Of a DNA stretch of 64,000 nt, positions 19,171-29,287 are shown one piece after another. This stretch comes from Leuconostoc holzapfelii (GTDB lineage: Bacteria; Bacillota; Bacilli; Lactobacillales; Lactobacillaceae): assembly GCF_012396485.1 (NCBI RefSeq), contig NZ_JAAXPO010000001.1, positions 62,001 through 126,000 on the forward strand, in the 5' to 3' direction. The notes beneath the pieces are model-generated. The model was given only the letters and a program-made list of their open reading frames with translations. It was not told the origin of the DNA and did no database searches. Position numbers and translations under genes: made by a program. How positions within the stretch are numbered: position 1 is the stretch's first letter; each line of letters starts with the position of its first letter.

Positions 19171-22137
19171 TCAGAGTGTTGTACAGAAGTCTGATATGAT
19201 GCAATTTCGGAATTTACTTGACTCGCTGAGATACTCTGTAATGCCGAAATCGATGTTGAATCCGCTTGATTCGTTGAAACGCTCTGAGATGTTGCAATTG
19301 ATTCTGAGGCCGCTTGCGAGTTTACAATTGATGTAGAGACCGACTGACCCGTTGAGGCACTTCGTGAAGCTGCAATTGATGTTGAGACTTCCCGACTTGT
19401 TGAGGCAGTTTGTGAAGCTGCAATTGATGTTGAAGCTAACACGCTTCCTGAGGTTAACTGCGAATTAATAATTGAAATTGACAGTGATTGTCTTGTTGAA
19501 TCCTGTGTTGAAACTTCCGTACTTAACGATGCCGCATTTGAAATATTCCTTGAACGTTCTTCAGAAAGTACAGTACTAGTCGATCCGTTTTGTGATTGTA
19601 GTAATGACATTGCGTCACTCAAAGAAACTGAGTGCGATAACTTCATTGAACCAACTTGCGAAATAGACGCAGATTGCGAACCAGCTTTTGACGCAACTAA
19701 GCTCTTAGAATTACTTTCAGAGACATGTGCTGACTTCGCTTGACTTTCTGAACTATTACGTGACGTAACGATTGACGTCGAAACCACTTGTGAATCAGAT
19801 ATTGATGTTGAAGTTGCTTGGCTCGCAGAAGTATTCTGTGATGCAACAATGGAGGTTGAGGTTGCTTGACTCTCTGAAATATTCTGTGATGCTACAACAG
19901 ATTTTGAGGCCACTTGTGACGTTGCAATTGAGCCTGAGGTTGTTTGTGACACGGCGACTGAGGTTGAATCAGCCTGTGATGAAACGACCGATGTTGAGGT
20001 CACTTGGCTCTCTGAAATATTCTGTGATGTCACAATTGATGTCGAGGCCACTTGTGATGTTGCAGTTGATCCCGAGACTGTTTGTGACGCGTCTGTGCTT
20101 GCTGAAACCGCTTGTGATACATTCTTACTTGTCAAAACGGACTGACTCGCCGAATCTGATTTTGAAGCAGTCTCTGATGTTGGAGTAATCGTTACAACTG
20201 TATCTTGTCCCAATTCTTTAGGTACTTTACCATTTAAAATATCATCTATGGTCACGTCTTGACCACTAACTGTTGATTTATAACCATCTGGGATGACATT
20301 TAAAGGGTATGTTGCGCTTGACGCATCATGAGGGTTATTAACATATTGTACATTTGCATAAACCGTACCATCGCCTTGCTTAACCACTAAATGCCCTAAT
20401 TGCTTGTACACATACTCAACATCTGATGATGGGAAATATGGATTTAAAAGTACAAAATCAGTACTATAGTCAGCATCGTTTGGCCCGATCTTATCTACAA
20501 CTTGGTCCGGTGTACCATCAGTAAACTTAACAACGGCACGCATAGTACCATCCTAACCAATTTGAGTATAAGTTACAGTCGCAGTATCACTAAGTCGTTG
20601 CGAATATTCTGCTCCAATCTTGCCATATGCTGATATTTTTCCGCTACCATTGTTATGCAAATCTTCAATGTAGTAGCCTTCCCTAACTGGTCCAGATGTG
20701 GATGTATATCTTTCACCTTCCCAACCAACTTCCTCATGGGTTTCAATAATTTTACCGGTTTCAGCATCAATAAGCTTAACAGTTTGTTTGACTTGTATTG
20801 GTACAAAAGTAGTTTTTCGCTGTCCACCGCCACCTAAGTCACGGATACCATAAGAATATTTATTGATAAGTGTTTTTTTTACAGAATCCATTCGGGTGTA
20901 TTGCATGCGCACAGAATTCCGGTCACCATCTTTGGTAAAGTAAAATTTAAGCCCAGCAATGACATCTGAAGAATAAGAATAATAAGCAAGAGTTACTGTA
21001 TTTGTATATATCTTCCCGTCAGTATCTTTTTCGCGAATAACAATCTCATCAGGATTATCACGTCTGACAGATATTAATATGTCGTCATAGGTGACGGAAT
21101 CATCCATTGCAATAAGAGCCCCCCACCAAAAGTCATATAAATTATCATCATTTGACCGCGGCATGCTTGCTGGATAATCTGGTTCTGAAACTGAGCTGTT
21201 AGCCTTTGCATTGGCCGTATTGTTTTCAGCATTCACAGTCGCTGAATTCAACGCATTGTCTGTCAATGACGTTGAACTTGTTGGCGTCTCGCTCGTTGAT
21301 TCTGATGTTGAAACTGTGGTCGTCTCTGAGCCTTGTTGACTGGTTACTTGGCTCGTTTCCCCAGCACTTTCGCTCATCGATGTTGAACTCACACGTTCCC
21401 CAGTTGACACGTCGACACGAGCGGCCTCTGAGTTCGAGCCCGTTGCACCTTGGTTTGTTGACGCTGTTGTACTTTGACTGGTTGTAGCTTGATCTGACGT
21501 GACAGTTGATGTCGACGCCGTCGTTTCTGCTGATGCCGAAGTAGACGTCCCCTCAGATTCAGATGTAACGCCTGATTCTGATACAGACCCAGCACCACTT
21601 ACCTGCGTGCTCGTGCTGGTTGATCCTGCAGGAATTGTCACCTTGTTTTGATCAACTAAATTGTCCGCTGCCGCATTTTTTTCATTGGCAACTGTTGTGT
21701 CCGCAAAAACATCGCTGTTCGTCATTACTGTACCACCCAGTAATGCACCAACACCGATTAACCCTTTAAGCAAACCATTGTGACCTTGTTGCTTTTCTTG
21801 AGTAGTGGTTGTTTTTTCAACCAAATCCGACTTTTTTGTTAAAAAGGTAAACCTAGATAACCCGGCGGTAATCCAATTTTTACCATCTTTATACATCTTG
21901 AAACGCGTCACCTGTTTGATCTCAGGTTTAAATAATCTATGTTTTCTTTTCATATGCTAAGTCCCCTTTTAGATTGATTTTCATACAAAGAATGTATTGG
22001 CACTATTATCTTTGATATTGGAGATTAAAGCGTGCGAATAAAAGTCCATACATATCAAAATGGAACCTTTTACACAGCTTTTTGCTTTTTATCCCCAACT
22101 TTTACTTTATAATCAAAAATTGTTTACTATAACACAA

Positions 22138-22164
22138 TTGAAAAGAAAACTTTTAAACTATAAT
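22138..22164 (+). promoter_or_regulatory. Possible promoter of the second AraC gene
   Basis: TTGAAA (22138-22143) and TATAAT (22159-22164) lie ahead of the ATG at 22,186. The spacer is only 15 bases, so the -35 assignment is doubtful. The -10 matches the one before the paralogue. Confidence 0.35.
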
Positions 22165-22185
22165 TTTTTTATCACAAGGAAGCAT

Positions 22186-23288
22186 ATGAAAGACATAACT
22201 AATTTTGCACAGATATTAAATGCCAACGTATACCTCAAAACTAATGATGAAATAGATCAGGTGGATTCGCAATCTGCAGTAAAAAGAACACAATTAAAAA
22301 ACGCAATCGTATTCTTTGAAAAATATCCTCAAAAAACCTATCAAGCTATCAGTTTTGATACAGGCTATATTTTAGCCGTTCAAGTATCATCTAGCGAGAC
22401 GATTTATTACCTGTTTGACTTTAATCGTAGCTCATTTTCAGAAAGTCAGTTTCGACTAGTCAGTGTGCTCACAAAACTAGAATTAATTTCACAGACCATT
22501 TATCGATTGTATACTGGAAATATCGCCCCACGCGAACATCTTTTATCCATAATAAGCGTTTATCACAAAGAGTTATCGAACATTCACCGATTGATCCAGA
22601 TTGTTCGTCTTATTATGATGTTGAAAATGAAATCATTAACGCAGTTATTTATTCTAATCAAGATGATCTCGTTATGGCTATCGAAAAATTACCAAATATC
22701 CATTTCTTTGATGCGTTGGATATTGACCATGCAACCCTCCGGCAAAAAAAAGACTTTATTGTCTCTTATATTGCTATTTTGACCCATGCCATTGAGCAAT
22801 GGGGGTATCCGGTTGACCGTGCTTTTAAAATACAAACAGATCTTGTAAACGAAATAGAACATGCCATTAATTTTCCAGATTTCATTAATACATTGAATGG
22901 TGTGACCTGGTTTTATTTCAAAACCATTCAAAATTATCGCATCCACAACTTCCTACCGCTTCCAGATCGCATCATGTCGTATATTAATGAACACGTTTGT
23001 GACAACATTAATTTAGATGACATTGCCAAAGCAGTCCATGCCTCAAAAAAGAACTTGAATCCAGCATTTAAGGAAAAGTTTGGCATTACGATTACGCAAT
23101 TTATCCGAAAAAATAAGATTGATCGCGCAAAAGAAATTCTAATTGTGTCGGATGCACCCATTCCAGATATCGCCAAACAATTAGCGTTTTCGACGCCAAG
23201 TTACTTTATTAAAACGTTTAAAAAAGTTACTGGTTTAACACCTAAATATTTTAGAAATCACTTTCTAGAAGACGAATTAAACCAATAA
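22186..23288 (+). pseudogene. AraC-family regulator, second paralogue, frameshifted
   Basis: It starts at ATG 22,186 (MKDITNFAQILNANVY) behind AAGGA. It is a clear paralogue of the gene at 8934, with the same domain plan and a C-terminal AraC double helix-turn-helix (HVCDNINLDDIAKAVHASKK, FSTPSYFIKTFKKVTGLTP). Homology follows the first frame to LYTGNIAPREH. It then jumps to the frame that reads FIHNKRLSQRVIEHS.., YYDVENEIINAVIYSNQDDL, and on through the DNA-binding domain to 23,288. The jump is at the T run 22,541-22,544, where one base is missing. Unaided translation would give a truncated protein with a scrambled tail. It is divergent from SRRP2 and so probably its regulator. Confidence 0.85.
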
Positions 23289-23318
23289 AAAAAAGCATCC
23301 CTGCGGGATGCTTTTTTT
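23286..23318. terminator. Bidirectional terminator between the AraC paralogue and the aldo/keto reductase gene
   Basis: A stem of GCATCCC with GGGATGC around a 3-base loop is flanked by A8 and T7, so it works in both directions for these convergent genes. It overlaps the last codon and stop of the reductase gene. Confidence 0.9.
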
Positions 23319-24306
23319 ATTGCAAAATGTTGTCAATTTGTGCGATTTCTTCTTCGGTAAATGTCATATTGTGACTAAAAGCGAGATTATCGACCAAATG
23401 GTCAATATTACTTGCCCCAATCACAACACTAGCTACCCGACGATCTCTTAACAACCATGCCAAAGCCATTTGTGACAATTTTTGACCACGGGCTTGCGCG
23501 ATATTATTCAAGCCGTTTAACTTCGTAATCAAGTCATCTTTACCATTTTCAAACAAAAATTCATTGGTGCGATGAATTGGATAATCTTCTGGAATACCTG
23601 TCAAATAACGATCCGTCAATAAGCCTTCTGCCAATGGGCCATAAGCAATTAAGCCGGCATGACTGTCATCCAAAACATCCAATAGCCCATCTTCAGTCGC
23701 CGTTTGGTTCAACATATTATACGAGACTTGGTTTCCAATAAATGGTGTCCCCAACTCGTCAAATAACTTGGCAATCGCTGCTGTTTGCTCTGCGGTGTAA
23801 TTTGACACCCCAATATACAAGGCTTTGCCCTGCTTAACCATCAAATCTAACGCATAAGCCGTTTCTTCCAAGCGCGTATTGGGATCCCAACGGTGAGCAT
23901 AAAAGATATCCACATAATCTAAGCCCATGCGCTGTAAACTCAAATCTAAAGCCGCAGTTAATGTTTTCTTGCCAGAAAATTCACCCAATGGCCCTGGCCA
24001 CATGTGATACCCTGCCTTGGTCGTAATCACCAATTCATCGCGGTAAGGCTTTAAATCACTGCGATACACTTGGCCGAAAGTTTCTTCAGCCGTGCCGTTG
24101 CTTGGCCCATAATTTGACGCATTATCAAAACTAAAAATACCACTATCAAAGGCTTTTAAAATCACTTTTTTAGAGTTTTCCAGAGGCATTTGATCGCCTA
24201 AGTTTCGCCACAACCCAAAGGATACGGCGGGTAAAATTAAGCCAGAATCGCTGACACGACGATAAGGTAATTTTTCATAACGTTGTTCATCTGCTGCATA
24301 TACCAT
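23317..24306 (-). CDS. Aldo/keto reductase, YghZ-like
   Basis: A 329-residue NAD(P)H-dependent reductase of the AKR superfamily, TIM-barrel type. The catalytic tetrad is visible as D61 and Y66 (FDNASNYGPSNGTAEETFG), K97 (TTKAGY) and H138 (FYAHRWD). The cofactor-binding end SVVIGASN is near the C-terminus. The N-terminal layout (YRRVSDSGLILPAVSFGLW) is that of the group containing E. coli YghZ, which reduces L-glyceraldehyde 3-phosphate and methylglyoxal; the substrate here is not known. It is last in the DUF1831-phosphatase-recD2-prs-GDSL operon, three bases after the GDSL gene. Confidence 0.9.
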   Translation of the reverse strand: MVYAADEQRYEKLPYRRVSDSGLILPAVSFGLWRNLGDQMPLENSKKVILKAFDSGIFSFDNASNYGPSNGTAEETFGQVYRSDLKPYRDELVITTKAGYHMWPGPLGEFSGKKTLTAALDLSLQRMGLDYVDIFYAHRWDPNTRLEETAYALDLMVKQGKALYIGVSNYTAEQTAAIAKLFDELGTPFIGNQVSYNMLNQTATEDGLLDVLDDSHAGLIAYGPLAEGLLTDRYLTGIPEDYPIHRTNEFLFENGKDDLITKLNGLNNIAQARGQKLSQMALAWLLRDRRVASVVIGASNIDHLVDNLAFSHNMTFTEEEIAQIDNILQ

Positions 24307-24309
24307 ACT

Positions 24310-25203
24310 TTAAAGTCCTTTCACTATCTGCTCTGCAATGACTTGATGCTCTGCACAATTCGGGTGGACATGGGTCATGGTTGGTAACCATGCTTTTGTT
24401 TCAATTAACGTCAATTGATCAAAGCGTGCTGTTTCGGCAACAAACACGGCCCGAAACGCACCATTTAATGGCATCATTAACATAATTTTAGCATTATGAA
24501 AGCGCTTTATCAATTCAAGGAGATAAATCCGCAACCCAAAGGCAAACTGCTGCGCGTTTGCGCCATAATTGGCATCATTTGTCCCATAATTGACAATGAC
24601 TAAATTTGTCGCCACTAATGGTCGCGCCACATTATTTCCGACATGCCATAACGCCTCTATCGCGGTTGGGATTTGATAAGGGGCTGATGCGGTCAATCCT
24701 GTGCCGCCATAAGCGATACGATTGAGCGGTTGCCCTAAGATATTAGCAACAAGTTGCGGATAGCTCACTTCTGGATGATTGCCATCGGCCGCCATGTCCT
24801 CGCCAGCCGTGATAGAATCCCCAACAAAAGTAACAAAAGGCTGCGTGACAGCGAATGGCACGACATCGCCATCGTCAATGGTCATCGTGGTAAGGATGAC
24901 CGGATCATTCCAAAAGGCCTCACTGCTCCCCTCACGTTCCCGAAGCACAACCTGAACTGTAGCAGGTGTCTTGTCAAGCGACAATTGCAATACCTTTGCT
25001 GACACGGCAATGGTCTGCCAATCATTATCATTAATTTTAACGGCAAAACTCAGCCCACGGTAGGCTTTGGCAAAGGTTAATGTCACCTGACACACGCGGT
25101 TGGTTTTAAATGTCAGTGCTGCACCATATTGTGTTGTTAAGAAACCAGCGTCGCTAACACCCCATTCAGGTGATAGCAATGCTGTCATATCAACTGTTTT
25201 CAT
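24310..25203 (-). CDS. SGNH/GDSL hydrolase (putative carbohydrate esterase)
   Basis: A 297-residue protein without a signal peptide, so likely cytoplasmic. An N-terminal beta-sandwich-like region of ~115 residues precedes an SGNH domain with FVGDSITAGED (Ser130), NYGTND (Asn209) and HVHPN (His280). This two-part layout resembles bacterial esterases that deacetylate sugars, but the substrate cannot be told. The ATG overlaps the prs stop by 4 bases (ATGA), so translation is coupled to prs. Confidence 0.85.
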   Translation of the reverse strand: MKTVDMTALLSPEWGVSDAGFLTTQYGAALTFKTNRVCQVTLTFAKAYRGLSFAVKINDNDWQTIAVSAKVLQLSLDKTPATVQVVLREREGSSEAFWNDPVILTTMTIDDGDVVPFAVTQPFVTFVGDSITAGEDMAADGNHPEVSYPQLVANILGQPLNRIAYGGTGLTASAPYQIPTAIEALWHVGNNVARPLVATNLVIVNYGTNDANYGANAQQFAFGLRIYLLELIKRFHNAKIMLMMPLNGAFRAVFVAETARFDQLTLIETKAWLPTMTHVHPNCAEHQVIAEQIVKGL

Positions 25204-26174
25204 AGTTTAACATCCAAATTATCTGGGCTTCTCATAATATCTTCGATACTCTCAAAAGCTGCCACGCGGCGAATCGCTTCGGCAAACGGTGCTGCAACCG
25301 ACAGGTGACTTAACTTATCAAATTGCTTACCGTCTGGCACTTCAATCGTGTTGGTCACCAAAATTTTTGAAATGGCGGATTCGGCTAATTTAGACACGGC
25401 ATGATCAGACAAGACCGCATGTGGCGCCACGGCATAAATGTCCGTCACGCCAGCTGCAGCCAATGACGCGCTCGCCAAAGTCATACTTAAGCCCGTATCA
25501 ATGATATCATCGATCAAAATTGCCCGCTTACCTTTAACATGACCAGTAATACCAAAAGGTGTCGTATGGGAATCATCATTGGCCCGGCGGTCAATAATTG
25601 CCCATTCAGCATGCAACAACTTGGCGAATTTACGTGCGCGACCCACACTAGAATGATCTGGCGCCACAACGACTAAATCTGAACCAAGTAGGTCGTTTTC
25701 ATAGAAATAATGACCTAAAGTTGGCATTGAAATCAAGTGATCCACTGGAATATCAAAGAACCCTTGCACCTGATCGGCATGTAAATCCATCGTAATCACG
25801 CGCTTGACGCCTTGTGATTCCAACATATTTGCCACCAAACGGGCGGCAATTGGTTCGCGAGAACGTGCTTTACGATCTGACCGCGCATACCCAAAATATG
25901 GTATAACCACATTGATTGTCTTTGCTGAAGCGCGGCGCGCGGCATCAATAAAAATCATCAATTTCATGAAATTATCATTCACTGGGTCTGAAATGCCTTG
26001 CATCACATAAACATCTCGGCCACGCACAGTTTGCTCAATTCGTTCATAAATCTCATCATCGGCAAATTGCCGCACATCAATATCAGATAATTTCGTGCCT
26101 AAAATGCTGGCGACTTCGTTGGCCAACTTTGGATTACTGCCAAGGCTAAATAAGCGGTATTCAGGGGTCGTCAT
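25200..26174 (-). CDS. prs: Ribose-phosphate pyrophosphokinase (PRPP synthetase)
   Basis: Makes PRPP from ribose 5-phosphate and ATP for purine, pyrimidine, NAD, His and Trp synthesis. The class I features are VRGRDVYVMQG, the RSDRKARSREPI flexible loop, the metal-binding MDLHADQVQGFFDIPVDHL, and the PRPP loop LIDDIIDTG. The frame opens at 26,237 inside recD2, but the ATG at 26,174 (MTTPEYRLFS) has GGAG 7 bases upstream and matches family length (324 residues). The flexible loop differs somewhat from the housekeeping form, so this may be a second prs copy of the kind common in lactic acid bacteria. Confidence 0.93.
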   Translation of the reverse strand: MTTPEYRLFSLGSNPKLANEVASILGTKLSDIDVRQFADDEIYERIEQTVRGRDVYVMQGISDPVNDNFMKLMIFIDAARRASAKTINVVIPYFGYARSDRKARSREPIAARLVANMLESQGVKRVITMDLHADQVQGFFDIPVDHLISMPTLGHYFYENDLLGSDLVVVAPDHSSVGRARKFAKLLHAEWAIIDRRANDDSHTTPFGITGHVKGKRAILIDDIIDTGLSMTLASASLAAAGVTDIYAVAPHAVLSDHAVSKLAESAISKILVTNTIEVPDGKQFDKLSHLSVAAPFAEAIRRVAAFESIEDIMRSPDNLDVKL

Positions 26175-26214
26175 TTTCTTACTCCATTTTTTCTTAGTTT
26201 CATTATACCAGGTT

Positions 26215-28608
26215 TCAAGTCGTGCCCATAAAGTCATACGGGGTCACATCAGCCATCCCAATCATTGGTGACACAGCCTGTGCCACAATTAACTGTGTTG
26301 TTAATTGCTTCGTACCTGGTGGGGTTGGTTGGCTAACAGCAACTGGTTGGGTAACGTTTTTTTCTTCTGCTTGTAGCCGTTGCGTTAACCAAGTGGCTCG
26401 CATCGGCACGGGTGTCTGGGCCGCGCGAGCAAATGCTTCATATTCGCCAACCAAAATCAAGGCTTCTTTTGCGCGAGTGATCCCAGTATACAATAAATTA
26501 CGATTTAACATTAAGCCAAAGCGCGACGTTAAGGCCATGATTACCAAGCGAAATTCATTACCTTGGGCCTTATGCACTGTGGTAGCATAGGCTAAGGTCA
26601 ACTGATTCAATTGCTTTTTAGGATAAACTAGCTCTTTCCCATCAAAATCAACCACCAGACTGTCTTCATTTTCAGTATTCCCTGGATCTTTTTTATATTG
26701 AACCGCAACAATTTGGCCCATATCGCCATTATAAATGTCGCGTTCGCTGTCATTTTCCAACTGAAGCACCTTGTCGCCCCGACGAAAAATGGTTTCGCCA
26801 AACTGTAACGATTTTTGTGCCGGTTTAATGGGATTAAACAACGCTTGCGCCATGGTATTTAAAGCATGCACACCCGCAGTTGTTTTATACATCGGCGCTA
26901 AAATTTGTAATTCATCGGCGGTATACCCTTTTTTAATTGCGGCTTTGACCACCTGTTCAATTGCCGTTGCCACTTGATCTGGCGCCACCATAAACGTTGA
27001 GCGATCACGTTGGTTAGTCATAAAGTCTGCAGGTAAGCGGCCATTTTTAATGTCTTGGGCCATTGTCGTGATACTACTACCACGCCCTTGACGATAAATC
27101 GTTTCCAGCTCAATATGTGCCAGTGCCTGGCTCGCCACCAGATCAGCTAACACATTACCAGGTCCAACGGATGGTAATTGGTCGGCATCCCCGACGATAA
27201 TCACTTTCATGCCACTGGGAATAGCGGCCAGCAATTTGGCGGTAAGCTCAATATCGAGCATCGAAGCCTCATCAATAATGAGTAAACCACCAGCAATGGG
27301 ATTATCCGCGTTAAATTCTGGCTCATCTAGATCTGCAATGCCGAGTAGCCGATGAATAGTCGTTGCATCATAGCCGGTGACCTCGGTCATTCGTTTCGCC
27401 GCACGCCCAGTTGGTGACGCTAATTTCACGGCATAATTTTTCAAAAAATCTTTTGTATTGTCTGCATACTTAGCCTGCTGGGCCAACAACTGGTGCCACG
27501 TTGCCACAATTGTGCGGACAATTGTCGTTTTGCCTGTCCCAGGACCACCAGTCAATAAGAACACTTGCGCATTCAACCCCGCTGTCACAGCCGCAATTTG
27601 TGTCTCATCTAATTGCATATGGCCAGGTGTGACCACTGCAGCAGCAATTGCTTCCGAGGTGATGTCAAATGGCATCGGCGCACGCAATAAACGCCGCAAA
27701 TCTTGGGCAGTCTGAACTTCTGCCTGATATAAAGCCGTCGCATACAGACGGCCGTCCTCATCGACCAGGATTTGATCCTTGAGGAGTTGCGCAATAGCAG
27801 CCGTAATGGCTGTTTCTAATTGTTGATCACGTAACAACTGGGCCGTGGTTTGCACGAGTTGGTCACGCGTCAAAAATGTGTGACCGTATTGAAAGCTCAC
27901 ATTCATCATCGTAGCATAAACAGCCGCCTGAATGCGTCGCGAATCATCACGCGTATGCCCATTTTTTTGGCCAATGCCGTCTGCCGTTTTAAAAGAAATA
28001 CCGTCAAATTCAAAGACAAGACGATACGGATCGGTGGTTAAAATTGTTTCTGCTTCGTGACCATATTGATCATAGAGACGTCCAGCTAAGTCGGCCCCTA
28101 GCCCGTACTGATTCCCGACTTGAAATAAGCGCTCCAGGCCTAAATTGAGTTGTAAATTGCGGGCTAATTTCTGGGCGGTTGCTGGCTTCATAATGCCGTC
28201 CAATACCGAAACGTCATCTAAAATGAGATTTACCGCATCCAAGCCCAAATGATCAACAATTTTTTCAGCCGTTTTTTTACCAATGCCTGAAAATTGCCCA
28301 CTGGCAAAGTACTTAATCAAGCCGTTTTCATCAGGTGGTAGTTCATTTTCATAACGTACCACTTTTAATTGTTGGCCATATTTTGGATGGCGCACAACTT
28401 GGCCATAAAAAGCATACGTACTGCCCTCTTGGACATCAGCAAAAGTTCCCGTGACAATGATTTCAGGCGCATCCCAATCCACTAAAGTCGCCTCGTCGAT
28501 TTGTACCGATAAAATTTTAAAATAAGAATCACTGGACGCAAAAATGATGTGTTGTAACGTGCCGGTAATTTTGTCCAGTTGTTCCGTTGGAAATGCCATC
28601 GTGTGCAA
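26215..28608 (-). CDS. recD2: ATP-dependent RecD2-like DNA helicase
   Basis: A 797-residue SF1B helicase of the RecD2 type, found where RecBCD is absent and linked to DNA repair and replication-fork processing. The N-terminal OB-like and helix-hairpin-helix region includes FSGIGKKTAEKIVDHLG. It is followed by Walker A LTGGPGTGKTT, Walker B LLIIDEASMLD, GDADQLPSVGPGN, and the C-terminal YATTVHKAQGNEF. The likely start is TTG at 28,608, since AGGA sits 6 bases ahead; ATG at 28,599 is the alternative. It sits between a phosphatase gene and prs. Confidence 0.93.
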   Translation of the reverse strand: MHTMAFPTEQLDKITGTLQHIIFASSDSYFKILSVQIDEATLVDWDAPEIIVTGTFADVQEGSTYAFYGQVVRHPKYGQQLKVVRYENELPPDENGLIKYFASGQFSGIGKKTAEKIVDHLGLDAVNLILDDVSVLDGIMKPATAQKLARNLQLNLGLERLFQVGNQYGLGADLAGRLYDQYGHEAETILTTDPYRLVFEFDGISFKTADGIGQKNGHTRDDSRRIQAAVYATMMNVSFQYGHTFLTRDQLVQTTAQLLRDQQLETAITAAIAQLLKDQILVDEDGRLYATALYQAEVQTAQDLRRLLRAPMPFDITSEAIAAAVVTPGHMQLDETQIAAVTAGLNAQVFLLTGGPGTGKTTIVRTIVATWHQLLAQQAKYADNTKDFLKNYAVKLASPTGRAAKRMTEVTGYDATTIHRLLGIADLDEPEFNADNPIAGGLLIIDEASMLDIELTAKLLAAIPSGMKVIIVGDADQLPSVGPGNVLADLVASQALAHIELETIYRQGRGSSITTMAQDIKNGRLPADFMTNQRDRSTFMVAPDQVATAIEQVVKAAIKKGYTADELQILAPMYKTTAGVHALNTMAQALFNPIKPAQKSLQFGETIFRRGDKVLQLENDSERDIYNGDMGQIVAVQYKKDPGNTENEDSLVVDFDGKELVYPKKQLNQLTLAYATTVHKAQGNEFRLVIMALTSRFGLMLNRNLLYTGITRAKEALILVGEYEAFARAAQTPVPMRATWLTQRLQAEEKNVTQPVAVSQPTPPGTKQLTTQLIVAQAVSPMIGMADVTPYDFMGTT

Positions 28609-28632
28609 ATAATATCCTATCCCAATGTTAAA

Positions 28633-29286
28633 TTAAATCGTTGTCCCATCGTTTTGTGGCTTGTTTAAATACGATGTGTTATTCCAATCTTCAACCTGAA
28701 AATGTTGGCCATCTTGTGTTGAGAGGACGGTGGTTGATGTGTTGCTTAATCCCCCACGGGTCCGAATGGCCATTCGTGGCGTCTGTAATAAAGCGTTAAT
28801 GCCAAATGACAACGCCATCCCATGTGACACAATTAAAATATTGTCATTGGGGTATTGTTGCGCCAAATTTTTAATGAAGCGTGCAAAACGTTGACTGGCA
28901 CGTGTGTACCCTTCACCACCAAATTCAACGCCTTCAAATTGATCTAAATCATGTCGATAATTGTGATAAGCGGTCGCATACTTAACTTGTACATTCGCCA
29001 CCAACTCACCTTCCCATCGACCTAAGCCCACTTCAGCAATATTTGACCGCAGCGAAATCCGGCCACGATAATGCATTGCCCGACTAATTTGGGTGGCTGT
29101 TACGCGAGCCCGACGCAGCGGCGAAGCAAAAACGCGGGTAAAAGGGACGTCGCTTAAATACTCGGCCACCTTGATCATGTCATCATAACTAGATGGCAGC
29201 AAATCTGAATCCCCATTCCCGCCTTGAAAACGTCGCTCAAGGTTCCAGGCTGTTTGCCCATGTCGTACAAAATAAAATGTTGTCAT
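28633..29286 (-). CDS. Histidine phosphatase family protein (phosphoglycerate mutase-like)
   Basis: A 217-residue member of the histidine phosphatase superfamily. The catalytic RHG motif is at residues 8-10 (YFVRHGQTAWN), the second Arg region is SPLRRARVTA, and the C-terminal His is in IVSHGMAL. Such proteins in lactobacilli are usually annotated as phosphoglycerate mutase-like phosphatases with unknown physiological substrate. It starts one base after the DUF1831 gene. Confidence 0.88.
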   Translation of the reverse strand: MTTFYFVRHGQTAWNLERRFQGGNGDSDLLPSSYDDMIKVAEYLSDVPFTRVFASPLRRARVTATQISRAMHYRGRISLRSNIAEVGLGRWEGELVANVQVKYATAYHNYRHDLDQFEGVEFGGEGYTRASQRFARFIKNLAQQYPNDNILIVSHGMALSFGINALLQTPRMAIRTRGGLSNTSTTVLSTQDGQHFQVEDWNNTSYLNKPQNDGTTI

Positions 29287-29287
29287 A

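Larger units (their letters stand above)
15930..21953 (-). pseudogene. Serine-rich repeat glycoprotein adhesin 2 (SRRP2), split by an in-frame TAG
   Basis: One continuous frame of about 2007 codons is interrupted at 20,555-20,553 by TAG. The first part (466 residues) has the KxYKxGKxW signal (KMYKDGKNW, residues 19-27), a Ser/Thr-rich stretch, a non-repeat binding region and a MucBP-like segment (GYYIEDLHNNGSGKISAYGK). The second part, in the same frame, resumes with DGTMRAVVKF, finishes the binding region, and carries ~1300 residues of Ser/Ala-rich repeats and the sorting signal LPETGE, a hydrophobic helix and a KRNKKNKK tail. SRRP1 reads ISEDGTV at the matching place, so the stop probably replaced a Glu codon (GAG to TAG). 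Without readthrough only an unanchored fragment would be exported. GGGGAC precedes the ATG. Confidence 0.88.

Noticed and set aside
9651-20555. Recoding of TGA or TAG as sense codons
   Set aside because: TGA and TAG end other genes here at proper positions (for example TGA in the asp1/asp2 and purB/hpt overlaps), so a changed code is not supported.
22060-22185. Upstream start at 22,060 for the second AraC gene
   Set aside because: The ATG at 22,186 has the ribosome-binding site and aligns with the paralogue's start; the extra 42 codons cover the promoter.
1-23300. Recent mobile-element insertion of the adhesin locus
   Set aside because: The locus looks more AT-rich than its neighbours, but no transposase, integrase or flanking repeat was found.
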